64,000 nucleotides of DNA, taken from Pseudomonadota bacterium. Its GTDB lineage: Bacteria > Desulfobacterota > Desulfovibrionia > Desulfovibrionales > Desulfovibrionaceae. Shown piece by piece: positions 8,277-17,100 of this stretch. The translations under genes were made by a program, and so were the position numbers. The notes under the pieces are model-generated. The model was not told where the DNA came from. It made no database searches and worked only from the letters and a program-made list of their open reading frames with translations. Position 1 is the stretch's first letter; each line of letters begins with the position of its first letter. The stretch is taken from the NCBI GenBank assembly GCA_023399375.1, contig JAEWPX010000159.1, positions 15,648 through 79,647 on the forward strand. Reading direction: 5' to 3'.

Positions 8277-9176
8277 ATGGGACACACGCCAATTCTGGAC
8301 GACGCATGCGACGATGCCTACCTGGAGCGCTACAGCCGGCATATCCTGCTCCCCGAGGTCGGCCTCGAAGGGCAGCGGCGGATACGTCAAGCCCGGGTCC
8401 TCATCGTCGGAGCCGGCGGCCTCGGCTCCCCGGCGGCCTATTACCTGGCGGCGGCCGGCGTCGGGGTCATCGGTCTGGCCGACCCCGACGACGTGGACCT
8501 GTCGAACCTGCAACGTCAGATCCTGCACGCCACGGCCGACGTCGGCTCGCCCAAGGTGCTTTCGGCCGCGCGCAAGATGCGGGCGCTCAACCCCGACGTC
8601 GAGGTCGTGACGTACAGGGAATGCCTTGACGCCGGCAACATCGGCCCCATCGTCGCGGCCTACGATTTCGTGATCGAGGGCGTGGACAACTTTCCCTCCA
8701 AGTATCTGGTCAACGACGCCTGCGTTCTGGCCGGCGTGCCCTTTTCCCAGGGCGGCATTTTGCAGTTCGTCGGCATGACCATGACGGTGCGGCCCGGAGA
8801 GACGGCCTGCTATCGCTGCGTCATGGGCGATCCGCCCGTCGGTGCGGTCCCGACCTGCGCCAGCGCCGGCGTTTTCGGCGCCATCGCCGGGATGCTCGGC
8901 GCGATCCAGGCCGCCGAAGCGCTCAAATACGTGACCGGCGTGGGTCGCCCGCTGTACGACGCCTTGCTGTGCTTCGACGCCAAGGAAATGGAATTCATGA
9001 AAAGCCCGGTGCGGCGAAATCCTGCCTGCCGTGTCTGCGGCGAGCACCCTGAAATCACGGCGCTGGCAAGCGCCAAGCGCCCCGCCTGCGCCGCCAAGGC
9101 CTGCGACGGGCCGTCGGGCCCTCGCGGCTGCGGCGAAAGGACCCGCCCGGACAGCCGGCCGGGAGGCGCGCCATGA
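8277..9176 (+). CDS. ThiF/MoeB/HesA-type E1-like adenylating enzyme
   Basis: A 299-residue member of the E1 superfamily that adenylates the C-terminal Gly of small ubiquitin-like sulfur carriers. Nucleotide-binding GAGGLGSPAAYYLAAAGVG, the QRQILH segment and the EGVDNFPSKYLVND segment are present. Two Cys pairs CYRC and CRVC would bind zinc, and PTCASAGVFG has the likely catalytic or persulfide Cys. After the zinc site a poorly conserved tail of about 35 residues adds more cysteines and ends GGAP. The expected ThiS/MoaD partner with a GG end is not visible; instead a TusA-like gene overlaps the stop codon by 4 bases (ATGA). That odd pairing suggests persulfide relay to a CPxT-type carrier, or an E1 acting on a carrier encoded elsewhere. 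Confidence 0.9.
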   Translation: MGHTPILDDACDDAYLERYSRHILLPEVGLEGQRRIRQARVLIVGAGGLGSPAAYYLAAAGVGVIGLADPDDVDLSNLQRQILHATADVGSPKVLSAARKMRALNPDVEVVTYRECLDAGNIGPIVAAYDFVIEGVDNFPSKYLVNDACVLAGVPFSQGGILQFVGMTMTVRPGETACYRCVMGDPPVGAVPTCASAGVFGAIAGMLGAIQAAEALKYVTGVGRPLYDALLCFDAKEMEFMKSPVRRNPACRVCGEHPEITALASAKRPACAAKACDGPSGPRGCGERTRPDSRPGGAP

Positions 9177-9397
9177 TCGTCCATTTTCTCGACATCACGC
9201 GCTACTACTGTCCGATGACGTTCGTGAAGGTCAAAGTGAAGTTGTGCGAAATGGCCCCTGGCGACGTCCTGGACGTGCTGCTTGCGGGCGAGGAGCCGCT
9301 GCGCAACATCCCCGCCGCCGTGGCCAGGGACGGCTACAACGTGCTCGCGGTCCATCCGGTGGAGGAGGACGTGTACTGCGTGCGCATTCGGAAATGA
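9173..9397 (+). CDS. TusA/SirA-like sulfur carrier protein
   Basis: A 74-residue protein of the TusA/SirA/YedF fold. It starts MIVHFLDITRYYCPMTFVKV; the C-P-M-T motif is the CPxP/CPxT site whose Cys (residue 13) carries persulfide sulfur, and PGDVLDVLLAGEEP followed by NIPAAVARDGYNVL matches the rest of the family. TusA-like proteins take sulfur from a cysteine desulfurase and hand it to tRNA, molybdenum cofactor or other acceptors. A NifS-type desulfurase sits two genes downstream. The ATG overlaps the stop of the E1 gene, so the two are probably made in fixed ratio. Confidence 0.9.
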   Translation: MIVHFLDITRYYCPMTFVKVKVKLCEMAPGDVLDVLLAGEEPLRNIPAAVARDGYNVLAVHPVEEDVYCVRIRK

Positions 9398-9415
9398 GCG
9401 GCAGCGGCGCGACCA

Positions 9416-9430
9416 TATTTCATACTAATT
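9416..9430 (+). promoter_or_regulatory. Copy of TATTTCATACTAATT element upstream of nadA
   Basis: This 15-base sequence is identical to 6015-6029 upstream of the hydE-like gene. Here it is followed by TAGGATGAAAAT, so TTTCAT and ATGAAA form an outer inverted repeat around the core. Two exact copies 3.4 kb apart in GC-rich DNA, both at operon-internal or operon-start gaps, point to an operator or promoter element for the nadA-nifS-xdhC-cysE half of the arm. Confidence 0.55.
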
Positions 9431-9523
9431 TAGGATGAAAATCGGAAAAGCATTCGAAACGGATACACCGAACACACGAGGAAAGGCCGGGCTGTTTCGA
9501 CGCAGGCCCGGGTGGAGGGGCGC

Positions 9524-10609
9524 ATGGAAGCCGAGGTCCGAACAGCAGCAGAAGGCGCGTCCGTCAGCGAGGACGCGGTGGTGGCGCGCATCCGCCAACT
9601 CAAGGCCCGGTTGGGCGGCGACGTGCTGCTCCTGGCCCATCACTACCAGCGCGACGCCGTGGTGGCCGTGGCCGACGTGGTGGGCGACTCGCTGCTCCTG
9701 GCCCGGGCGGCGGCCGCGACCACGGCCCGGCACATCGTATTTTGCGGCGTGCGCTTCATGGCCGAAACCGCCGACATCCTGACCGCGCCCACCCAGGCCG
9801 TGTACCTGGCCGAGGCAAGCGCCGGCTGTTCCATGGCCGACATGGCCAGCGTCGACGACCTGGAAGCGGCCTGGGACGATCTGGCCGCGGCCGGAGCCGG
9901 CAAGGCGCTTCCCGTGGCCTACGTCAACTCCACGGCCGCGCTCAAGGCCTTCGTCGGCCGCCATGGAGGGCTGACCTGTACCTCGTCGAGCGCCGTCAAG
10001 GCCCTGTCCTGGGTCCTTGACCTGGGGGCCAAGGCATTTTTCTTTCCGGATGAGCATCTCGGAAGGGTCGCCGCCCGGGAACTGGGCGTAGGGCCAGCGC
10101 AGATAGCCGTGTGGGACCGCGGCCGGGCGCGCGGCGGCCTCGACGCCCCGGCCATGGTCGCGGCCCGGGTCTATCTCTGGAACGGCTATTGCGTGGTGCA
10201 CCAGATGTTCGAACCGCAGGATGCGGCGGTTTGGCGGGAAAAGGAGCCGGGCATCCGCATTATCGTCCACCCCGAGTGCTCCCTGGACGTCATCCGGGAG
10301 GCCGACGCTTATGGCTCCACGGAAACCCTGGCCCGGATGGTGGACGCCGCCCCGGCCGGCAGCAAATGGGCCGTGGGCACGGAGATCAACCTCGTGGCCC
10401 GTCTGGCCGCGCGCAATCCCGACAAGCTGATCGTCTCCCTTTCGCCCCACCAGGCGCTTTGCGCCAACATGTACCGCACTCGCCCCAAATCCGTCCTGCG
10501 GGTGCTGGAGGCCGTCGCGGCGGGCGCGCCCCCGCCGCCCGTGCGCGTGGACCCGGTCGTGGCCGGCGAGGCGCGTTTGGCCCTTGAACGCATGCTCGCG
10601 TGCTCCTGA
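9524..10609 (+). CDS. nadA: Quinolinate synthase
   Basis: NadA condenses iminoaspartate with dihydroxyacetone phosphate to quinolinate, the pyridine precursor of NAD, using a [4Fe-4S] cluster. The three ligand cysteines are seen at C102 (AGCSMADM), C223 (NGYCVVHQ) and C313 (ALCANM); their spacing matches the longer Bacillus-type NadA. The HYQ motif, TSSSA, FPDEHLGR, HPEC and GTE motifs are all present. I chose ATG 9524 (361 residues); an in-frame GTG at 9512 is also possible, since GGAGGGG (9514-9520) sits only 3 bases before 9524. NadB and NadC are not in the window, so NAD synthesis alone does not explain its place between sulfur-transfer genes. It may depend on the neighbouring desulfurase for its cluster. 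Confidence 0.95.
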   Translation: MEAEVRTAAEGASVSEDAVVARIRQLKARLGGDVLLLAHHYQRDAVVAVADVVGDSLLLARAAAATTARHIVFCGVRFMAETADILTAPTQAVYLAEASAGCSMADMASVDDLEAAWDDLAAAGAGKALPVAYVNSTAALKAFVGRHGGLTCTSSSAVKALSWVLDLGAKAFFFPDEHLGRVAARELGVGPAQIAVWDRGRARGGLDAPAMVAARVYLWNGYCVVHQMFEPQDAAVWREKEPGIRIIVHPECSLDVIREADAYGSTETLARMVDAAPAGSKWAVGTEINLVARLAARNPDKLIVSLSPHQALCANMYRTRPKSVLRVLEAVAAGAPPPPVRVDPVVAGEARLALERMLACS

Positions 10610-10621
10610 CGGAGGTGACCC

Positions 10622-11785
10622 ATGGCGGCCGTGTATTTCGACAACAACGCCACCACTCCCCTGGACCCCAAGGTATTTGCGGCCATGGAGCCGTACCTGC
10701 GGGAATGCTGGGGCAATCCCGCAAGTCCCCACCAGTACGGACAGCGGGCCAGAAGGGCCGTGGAGGAAGCCAGGGGGCAGGTCGCGGCCCTACTCGACTG
10801 CCCGGCCGAACGGCTCGTCTTTACGAGCGGCGGCAGCGAGGGCAACAACACGGCCATCCTGTCCGCCGTGCTGGCCGACCCGGCCAAAAAGCGGGTGGTC
10901 ACCTCTCCCGTGGAGCACCACTGCGTGCTGCGCCGGCTGGAGCACCTGCGCGAGCATTGCGGCGTCGAGGTGGTCTTCGTGCCCGTGGACGGCCAGGGCA
11001 TGCTCGACTTGCCCGCGTTGGCCCGGGCCGTCACACCGGACACGGCGCTGGTCAGCCTCATGGCCGCCAACAATGAAACGGGCGTGCTCTGGCCTCTGGC
11101 GGAGATCGCGGCCCTGGTCAAATCCAGGGGGGCGCTTTTCCACTGCGACGCCGTGCAGCTGGCCGGCAAGGAGTCCCTGTCCCTGCGGCGCCTGCCCGTG
11201 GATTACCTGACCGTCTCGGCCCACAAGCTCCACGGACCCAAGGGGGTTGGGGCGCTTTACGTCGGCCGGGGCGCGCCGTTTACCCCGCTGGTCTTCGGCG
11301 GCGCGCAGGAATCCGGCCGCCGGGCCGGTACGTTGAACGTGGCCGGCATCGTCGGCTTCGGCCAGGCGGCCACGCTGGCCCAGGCTTTTTTGTCCGTGGA
11401 CGGCCAGTCACGCCTGCGGGAACTGCGGGAGCACCTGGAAGACGGCATCCTGGCCGCCGTCGCCGATGCCGCCGTCCACGGCCGCCAGGCCCCGAGGCTC
11501 GCCAACACCATAAGCCTCGCTGTCGCCGGCGCGCCCCAGGAAGTGCTCCTGGCCGAACTCGACGACCGCGACTTCGCGGTCTCGACCACATCGGCCTGCC
11601 AGTCCGGCGCGACGGCCCCGTCCCATGTCCTGGCCGCCATGGGCGTGCCGGACCGTTTTCTGCGCAGCACCCTGCGCCTGTCGCTTTCCCGGATGAATAC
11701 CCTGGATGAGGTCGAAGCCTTCCTCGCCGTCATCGCCGACGTCGCGGCCAGGGCCCGTCGCCTGGGCGGCACGGCCGCACCATAA
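10622..11785 (+). CDS. Cysteine desulfurase, NifS/IscS type
   Basis: A 387-residue class V PLP enzyme that removes sulfur from cysteine as an enzyme-bound persulfide for Fe-S clusters, molybdenum cofactor or other acceptors. PLP lysine K202 lies in SAHKLHGPKGVGALYVG; the active-site Cys is C326 in TTSACQSGA. N-terminal VYFDNNATTPLDP is typical. The start, ATG at 10622, is 10 bases after the nadA stop. With NadA before it and XdhC after it, it could load the NadA cluster or, with XdhC, sulfurate molybdenum cofactor; a NifS-XdhC partnership is known in Rhodobacter. No NifU/IscU scaffold gene is adjacent, which favours a dedicated, non-general role. Confidence 0.92.
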   Translation: MAAVYFDNNATTPLDPKVFAAMEPYLRECWGNPASPHQYGQRARRAVEEARGQVAALLDCPAERLVFTSGGSEGNNTAILSAVLADPAKKRVVTSPVEHHCVLRRLEHLREHCGVEVVFVPVDGQGMLDLPALARAVTPDTALVSLMAANNETGVLWPLAEIAALVKSRGALFHCDAVQLAGKESLSLRRLPVDYLTVSAHKLHGPKGVGALYVGRGAPFTPLVFGGAQESGRRAGTLNVAGIVGFGQAATLAQAFLSVDGQSRLRELREHLEDGILAAVADAAVHGRQAPRLANTISLAVAGAPQEVLLAELDDRDFAVSTTSACQSGATAPSHVLAAMGVPDRFLRSTLRLSLSRMNTLDEVEAFLAVIADVAARARRLGGTAAP

Positions 11786-11800
11786 CCCAAGGAGATCCTC

Positions 11801-12886
11801 ATGCGCGCACTTATCGAGGCCCTCAACCGTGTGCTCGACCGCGACGAGAGCCTTGTCGCCGCCGCCGTGGTAGCAAAGGCCGGCTCGTCTCCGGGGCCGG
11901 CGGGGGCCAGGATGCTGCTTTTCGACGACGCGGACATCGCCGGCACCGTGGGCGGCGGGCCGCTGGAAGGCCGGACCATTGCCGCCGCCGTGGAAACCAT
12001 GGGCTCGGGCCGGTCCCAACGGTTCGAAATGGACCTTTCCGGCGACATCGGCGACGACGTAGATGCCATCTGCGGCGGCGTCGCCGAGGTTTTCGTGGAA
12101 CGCCTCGACCCGACGCCGCAAACCAGGGCCGTGTTCCGGGCGCTTTCCGCGCATCTGGCCGCCAACCAAAGCTGCCTGCTCGTTTCGGCCCTGGAGCACG
12201 GGGGCGAGGCCGGCCGGGGCCTCCTTAGCGCCAAGGGACGCCTGCTGGCCGGCGCCCTGCCCGAGGTGGTCGTCCGCGACGCCGGACGCCTTGCCCCGGC
12301 TCTGTCCGAGGCCGGCATCGCAGTCCTTGGCGGCGGGCGCTACTTTCTGGAGCCGTTTCGCCGCGCCGACACGGTCTACCTCTGCGGCGCGGGCCATGTC
12401 GCCATGCCCACGGCCCAGTTTGCCGCCATGGCCGGCTTTCGGGTCGTCGTCCTCGACGACCGGGCCGCCTTCGCCAACCGCGAGCGCTTCCCCCTGGCCG
12501 ACGAGGTCGAGGTCCTGCCGTCCTTTAAATCCTGCTTCGCGGGCCACAGGCCGGACGCCGACGCCTCGGTGGTCATCGTCTCGCGCTGCCACAAGCAGGA
12601 CCGCACCATTCTCGTCCAGGCGCTTGGCACCGACGCCGGCTACATCGGCATGATCGGTTCGGCGCGCAAGACGGCGGCCGTACTCGACGAAATGGTCGCC
12701 AAGGGGTTTTCCCGGCAATCCATGGGCCGCGTGCGCGCCCCCATCGGCCTGCCCATCGGCGGGGACACGCCCGTGGAAATCGCCATTTCCATCACGGCCG
12801 AACTTATCGAGGCCCGTACCGCCCGTCGCGCCAGGCAGGCCGCGGCCCTGGTCGCGGCGACCGCTATGAAGGGAGTTGCGTCATGA
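11801..12886 (+). CDS. XdhC/CoxI-family molybdenum cofactor insertion and sulfuration protein
   Basis: A 361-residue XdhC-family protein with both expected parts: the N-terminal XdhC_CoxI domain (SSPGPAGARMLLF and GTVGGGPLEGRTI, where the second segment is the cofactor-binding Gly-rich loop) and the C-terminal Rossmann domain (CGAGHVAMPTAQFAAMAGF at about residue 195, then GMIGSARKTAAV and PIGLPIGGDTPVEIAISI). Family members bind molybdenum cofactor, promote its sulfuration by a NifS-type desulfurase and insert it into xanthine-dehydrogenase-type hydroxylases. No such hydroxylase is in the window, so the client is unknown. RBS AAGGAGA lies just before the start, and the gene overlaps cysE by 4 bases. 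Confidence 0.92.
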   Translation: MRALIEALNRVLDRDESLVAAAVVAKAGSSPGPAGARMLLFDDADIAGTVGGGPLEGRTIAAAVETMGSGRSQRFEMDLSGDIGDDVDAICGGVAEVFVERLDPTPQTRAVFRALSAHLAANQSCLLVSALEHGGEAGRGLLSAKGRLLAGALPEVVVRDAGRLAPALSEAGIAVLGGGRYFLEPFRRADTVYLCGAGHVAMPTAQFAAMAGFRVVVLDDRAAFANRERFPLADEVEVLPSFKSCFAGHRPDADASVVIVSRCHKQDRTILVQALGTDAGYIGMIGSARKTAAVLDEMVAKGFSRQSMGRVRAPIGLPIGGDTPVEIAISITAELIEARTARRARQAAALVAATAMKGVAS

Positions 12887-13821
12887 CCGAATGGAGAAAC
12901 GCCTCCGGCGGCGAAACCACGCTCGAATCCGTCGTCGAGCGCCTGTGCGCCCCGGCTTCCTACGCCAAGGTCTTCCACCGCACGCTGCACGACGAACCCA
13001 TGCCGTCCGTCGGCGTCCTGGCCGAGTTCATGGACAGGCTGCGGGCCGTGTTGTTTCCGGGCTATTTCGGCAATCCGAGCGTCGGGCCGGAAAGCATGCG
13101 TTACCATGTCGGCGCGAACCTGTGCGAGGCACACCGGTTGCTGACGGATCAGGTCCGACGGGGGTATTGCTTTTATTGCGGTATGGAACGCGGCGGCGAA
13201 TGCCAGGACTGCGACGGGCGGGCCAGGCGGCTGGCCGACGCTTTTCTGCAAACCCTGCCGCGCCTGCGGGAATTGCTCGCCGACGACGCCCAGGCGGCCT
13301 ATGAGGGCGACCCCTCGTCACGCAGCCCCGGCGAGACCATTTTCTGCTATCCCAGCCTCACCGCCCTGACCCATTACCGGGTGGCGCATGAACTCCAACT
13401 CCTCGGCGTGGACCTCATCCCGCGCATCCTCACCGAAATGGCCCATGCCGCAACCGGCATCGACATCCATCCCGGGGCGAGCATCGGGCGGCATTTCTTC
13501 ATCGACCACGGCACGGGCACGGTCATCGGCGAGACCTGCGTGATCGGCGACAACGTGCGCCTCTACCAGGGGGTGACGCTCGGGGCCAAAAGCTTCCCCA
13601 AGGACGACCAGGGGCGCCTGGTCAAGGGCATTCCGCGCCATCCCGTCGTGGAGGCCGGGGTGGTGATCTATTCCGGGGCAACGGTGCTCGGCCGCATCAC
13701 CATCGGCGCGGGTTCGATCGTCGGCGGCAACGTCTGGCTGACGCACGACGTGCCGCCGGATTCGAGAATAACGCAGCAACGCGCGGTCGGCGTGCCGCTT
13801 CTTGACGGGGCAGGGATATGA
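12883..13821 (+). CDS. cysE: Serine O-acetyltransferase
   Basis: A 312-residue serine acetyltransferase making O-acetylserine, the substrate of the CysK enzyme in the same operon. The N-terminal helical half is longer than in short EpsC-type enzymes and includes a Cys pair YCFYCG followed by CQDCDG, a possible zinc knuckle that I do not know from standard CysE. The C-terminal left-handed beta helix is clear: HPGASIGRHFFIDHGTGTVI with the catalytic His/Asp, then GDNVRLYQGVTLGAKSF and GRITIGAGSIVGGNVWLTHDVP. It starts inside the xdhC stop (ATGA) and is the last gene of the arm. The extra Cys motif could tie activity to sulfur or metal status. Confidence 0.93.
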   Translation: MTEWRNASGGETTLESVVERLCAPASYAKVFHRTLHDEPMPSVGVLAEFMDRLRAVLFPGYFGNPSVGPESMRYHVGANLCEAHRLLTDQVRRGYCFYCGMERGGECQDCDGRARRLADAFLQTLPRLRELLADDAQAAYEGDPSSRSPGETIFCYPSLTALTHYRVAHELQLLGVDLIPRILTEMAHAATGIDIHPGASIGRHFFIDHGTGTVIGETCVIGDNVRLYQGVTLGAKSFPKDDQGRLVKGIPRHPVVEAGVVIYSGATVLGRITIGAGSIVGGNVWLTHDVPPDSRITQQRAVGVPLLDGAGI

Positions 13822-14107
13822 CAGCGTAAATCTTTTTGGTCTTTCCGGCTGTTCCACAGGCAGTTTCCCACGGCTCGAAAACGTGTAACCGCCGGAACCG
13901 GTCAGCAGATTTTCAGGTGGTCGGGCGACGTTTGCCTGCTCCCTTTCTTCGTGTGGTCAACCGGGGAGGAAATCTTTTTGTCGGACCAACGAATACGCGG
14001 CGTATTTCAAAGTGGCTCTGGCTGGATAGCGGGAGACCGCAAGAACAATCGGCCGAGGCGGGCCTTTTGCGTGACGGGGATGATGCACGGCAAGGACGGG
14101 GAAAAGG

Positions 14108-17100
14108 TCATTGGTCCTTGAACTGGCGGGTATCGACCGAGGCTTTGCGCTCGAGTTTCGACCAGCCCATCTCCCTGCCGCGAAGGGATGCCAGAAAGGT
14201 ACGCAATGCGACGACGTACATGAGTTGGCGGTAAAAAAAACGTTGCAACACAAGCCACGCGAGCAGTCGTTTGTCCTCGTTGCGTTCCAGAAGAAAGGCG
14301 ATCACGCCGGCCATGATGTCGGCGAACATGAACAGCGCATAATAAAAGGCCACTTTGAGGAGAGAGTCCGGCGTCCAACTCGACGGGTGCCACATCCACA
14401 TGATCCCCGAGACCAGGCATGTGTAGGCCAGCCATAAATCCATGATCGGCGAGATGAGCTGAAAGAAAATCTGGTAAACCCAGATGTTCGGCAGGCCGCA
14501 AAAGCCGAGTAGGCCGTAGCGCGGACGCAGGAGGGCGTCCTTGTGCTTCCAGGCGACTTGCAGTGTGCCGAACATCCAACGGAAGCGCTGGCGCAGGAAT
14601 CCGCGCATGGTGTCCGGCGCTTCCGTGAGCGCCACGGCCCTTTCCTCATAGGCGACCACATGTCCCATACGCTCAATGCGGATGGTCAGGTCGGCGTCTT
14701 CGGCCAGGGTGTCGTCCGAGAATCCTCCCGCAGCCTCCAGCACGTCGCGGCGCCAGGCGCCCACGGCGCCGGGCACCACGGTGACGCTGTCCAGAATGGT
14801 CAGGGCGCGGCGGTCGAGGTTCTGGCTGGTCACGTATTCCAGGGCCTGGCAACGGGTCAGAAAGTTGATGCGATTGCCGACTTTCGCGTTGCCGGCCACG
14901 GCGCCGATCCGAGGATCGGCGAACCAGGCGGCCAGGCGGACGATGGTGTCCCGGGTGAACACCGTGTCCGCGTCCAAGGTTATCACGATGTCCGCTTTGG
15001 TGAGGGAAATCCCGTGGTTGAGGGCCGCGGGTTTGCCGCTGTTCGGTTGGGTGACGACCGTAACGAGCTTTTCGTCGGCAAAGGCTTCGCACAGGAGCGC
15101 ATACGTATTGTCGCTGGAACCGTCGTCCACCACGATGATTTCGAAGGCGGCGGGATGCTGGCAGGCCAGAAGCGATTGCACGGTCTGCAGGACGACCTTG
15201 TCCTCGTTGTAGGCGGGAACGACGACCGCCACGGAAAAGTCCAAGGCTTGGTCGGCGGCGGGTCTGCGACGCCCCTTTGCCTTTTCCGCCACCGCCAGGA
15301 TGACGAGGAGACATAAACGGGCGAGGCCCAGGAGCGTGCCGATGACGAAAAGCCACTGGAGGCCCGCCGACCAGGCGAAGAGCAGGAAAAAGCCGATACG
15401 CTTGCCAAGCGCCACCAACGGGTTTTCTCCCTTGACCTCGGGCATGATGGTGTCGCGGGTCTGGCCAAGGAGATCGGAGACCGTCGCGAAGCGGTAGCCT
15501 TTGGCCTGGAGCGCTTCGATAATCTGGGGGAGGGCGGCAACGGTCTGGGATCGGTCGCCGCCGCCATCATGCAGTAAAATGACGTTGCCTTCGTCGGATT
15601 GGGCCTGGCGCAACGTCTCGTTGACGATGGCGTCCACGCCGGGACGGCTCCAATCGCTGGGATCGATGTGCATGCCGACGAACACGTAGCCCTGTTTGCC
15701 GAGGGACTCGAGTGGCCTGACCTGGTCCTGGGTTTCCGGTTCGCTGTCCTCGCCGTACGGGGAGCGGAAGAGGTGGGTCTGGCGTCCGAGCACGCTTTCG
15801 AAAAGCCGTTGCGTCGCCGAGACTTCGAGCCCAAGCTGGGTGAGGGAAATGTCCGCGATGTTGGGATGGGTGAAGGTATGGTTGCCGATGTCGTGACCTT
15901 CGGCATACAGGCGTCGCAACAGTTCCGGGTTCTTTTCGGCGTTGGCGCCAATGACGAAAAAGGTGGCCTTGACGCCGGCCTTTTGCAAGATATCCAGGAT
16001 TTCAGGCGTGTATGTCGGGTCGGGCCCATCGTCAAAGGTCAACGCCACGGCTTTTGGGGTGAAGCCGTGGCGTTCGATGACATAGGGCGAAGGGTAGTCT
16101 TCGAAGCGTTCGCCCGTGACGAGCCCCGACTTGGCATCGTAGGCGACGGATCGCCGGCCGAGACTCGGCGTCTGGGCGATGCGCAGGATTTCTCCCTTGC
16201 CCTCGTAGTCCAGGTCGTAATCGAACCGAATGACTTCCATGCGCTTGGCGGTTTCCGCGCCGAGCTTCCAGTCCGTGCCGAAGAAGGTCCAGATGGACGG
16301 GTCCTCGCCGCCGAGCCGCCACAGGGCGAAGCCGGCGGGAGAGAGCGGCATGGCCGAAACCATGGCGTTGAAAACCGTGGTCGCGTCCATGAGCCAGACC
16401 ACGTGGTCGATGTCCTTTTCGTCCTGATAGTGAAAAGACGGATTGAGCGAAGCCGGGTCCATGCTGATGGTCGATTCGGATTCCTTGGCCGTCAGCACCG
16501 CCTCTTCGAAGGTGGTCTCCGCGGCCGACTTTCCCTTGGGCCAGTCGTAGGCGTAACTGCCCAGGGCGACCACCAGTTTGCCGGCCGGTATGTCGGCCGC
16601 CCGGTCGCGCAGGGCCTTCAGGTACCAGGAAAGGCTCGCGATAGGGCCCGGCTTGCCGGTTGCCCAATGCTCGTCATAAGCCATGACGATGACCTGATCG
16701 ACCTGCTCGGCGACGGCACGGTAGGGAAAGGCCGGGTCCGCGGCGGGGACGTTCACGGAGATGGAGAGCTTTTCGGCGTGGAAGGCGGCCGCGAGTTCGG
16801 TGACAAAGCGCAGGTAGTTTTTCAGGGCCGCCGGCGGGAGGTCCTCGAAGTCGAGGCTTACGCCGGCCAGGCGGTTGCCGCGGACATAATCGAGCAGCGC
16901 CCTCGCGAGCCGGGTCCTGGCCTCGGGGCTGGCCACCGTGCGCGCCACCAGGTCGCCTCGCCATTTCATGTCGATGAAGTTGTTGACGAGCGGCATCACG
17001 GGCAAGCCCGGCCGGGTGGTCTGGACAAAACGCAGGACATCGCGGGTCTTGTCCGGGTTGTCCTCGCGAATGGCGCCGTCGCCTTCCACGAGATGGAGCC

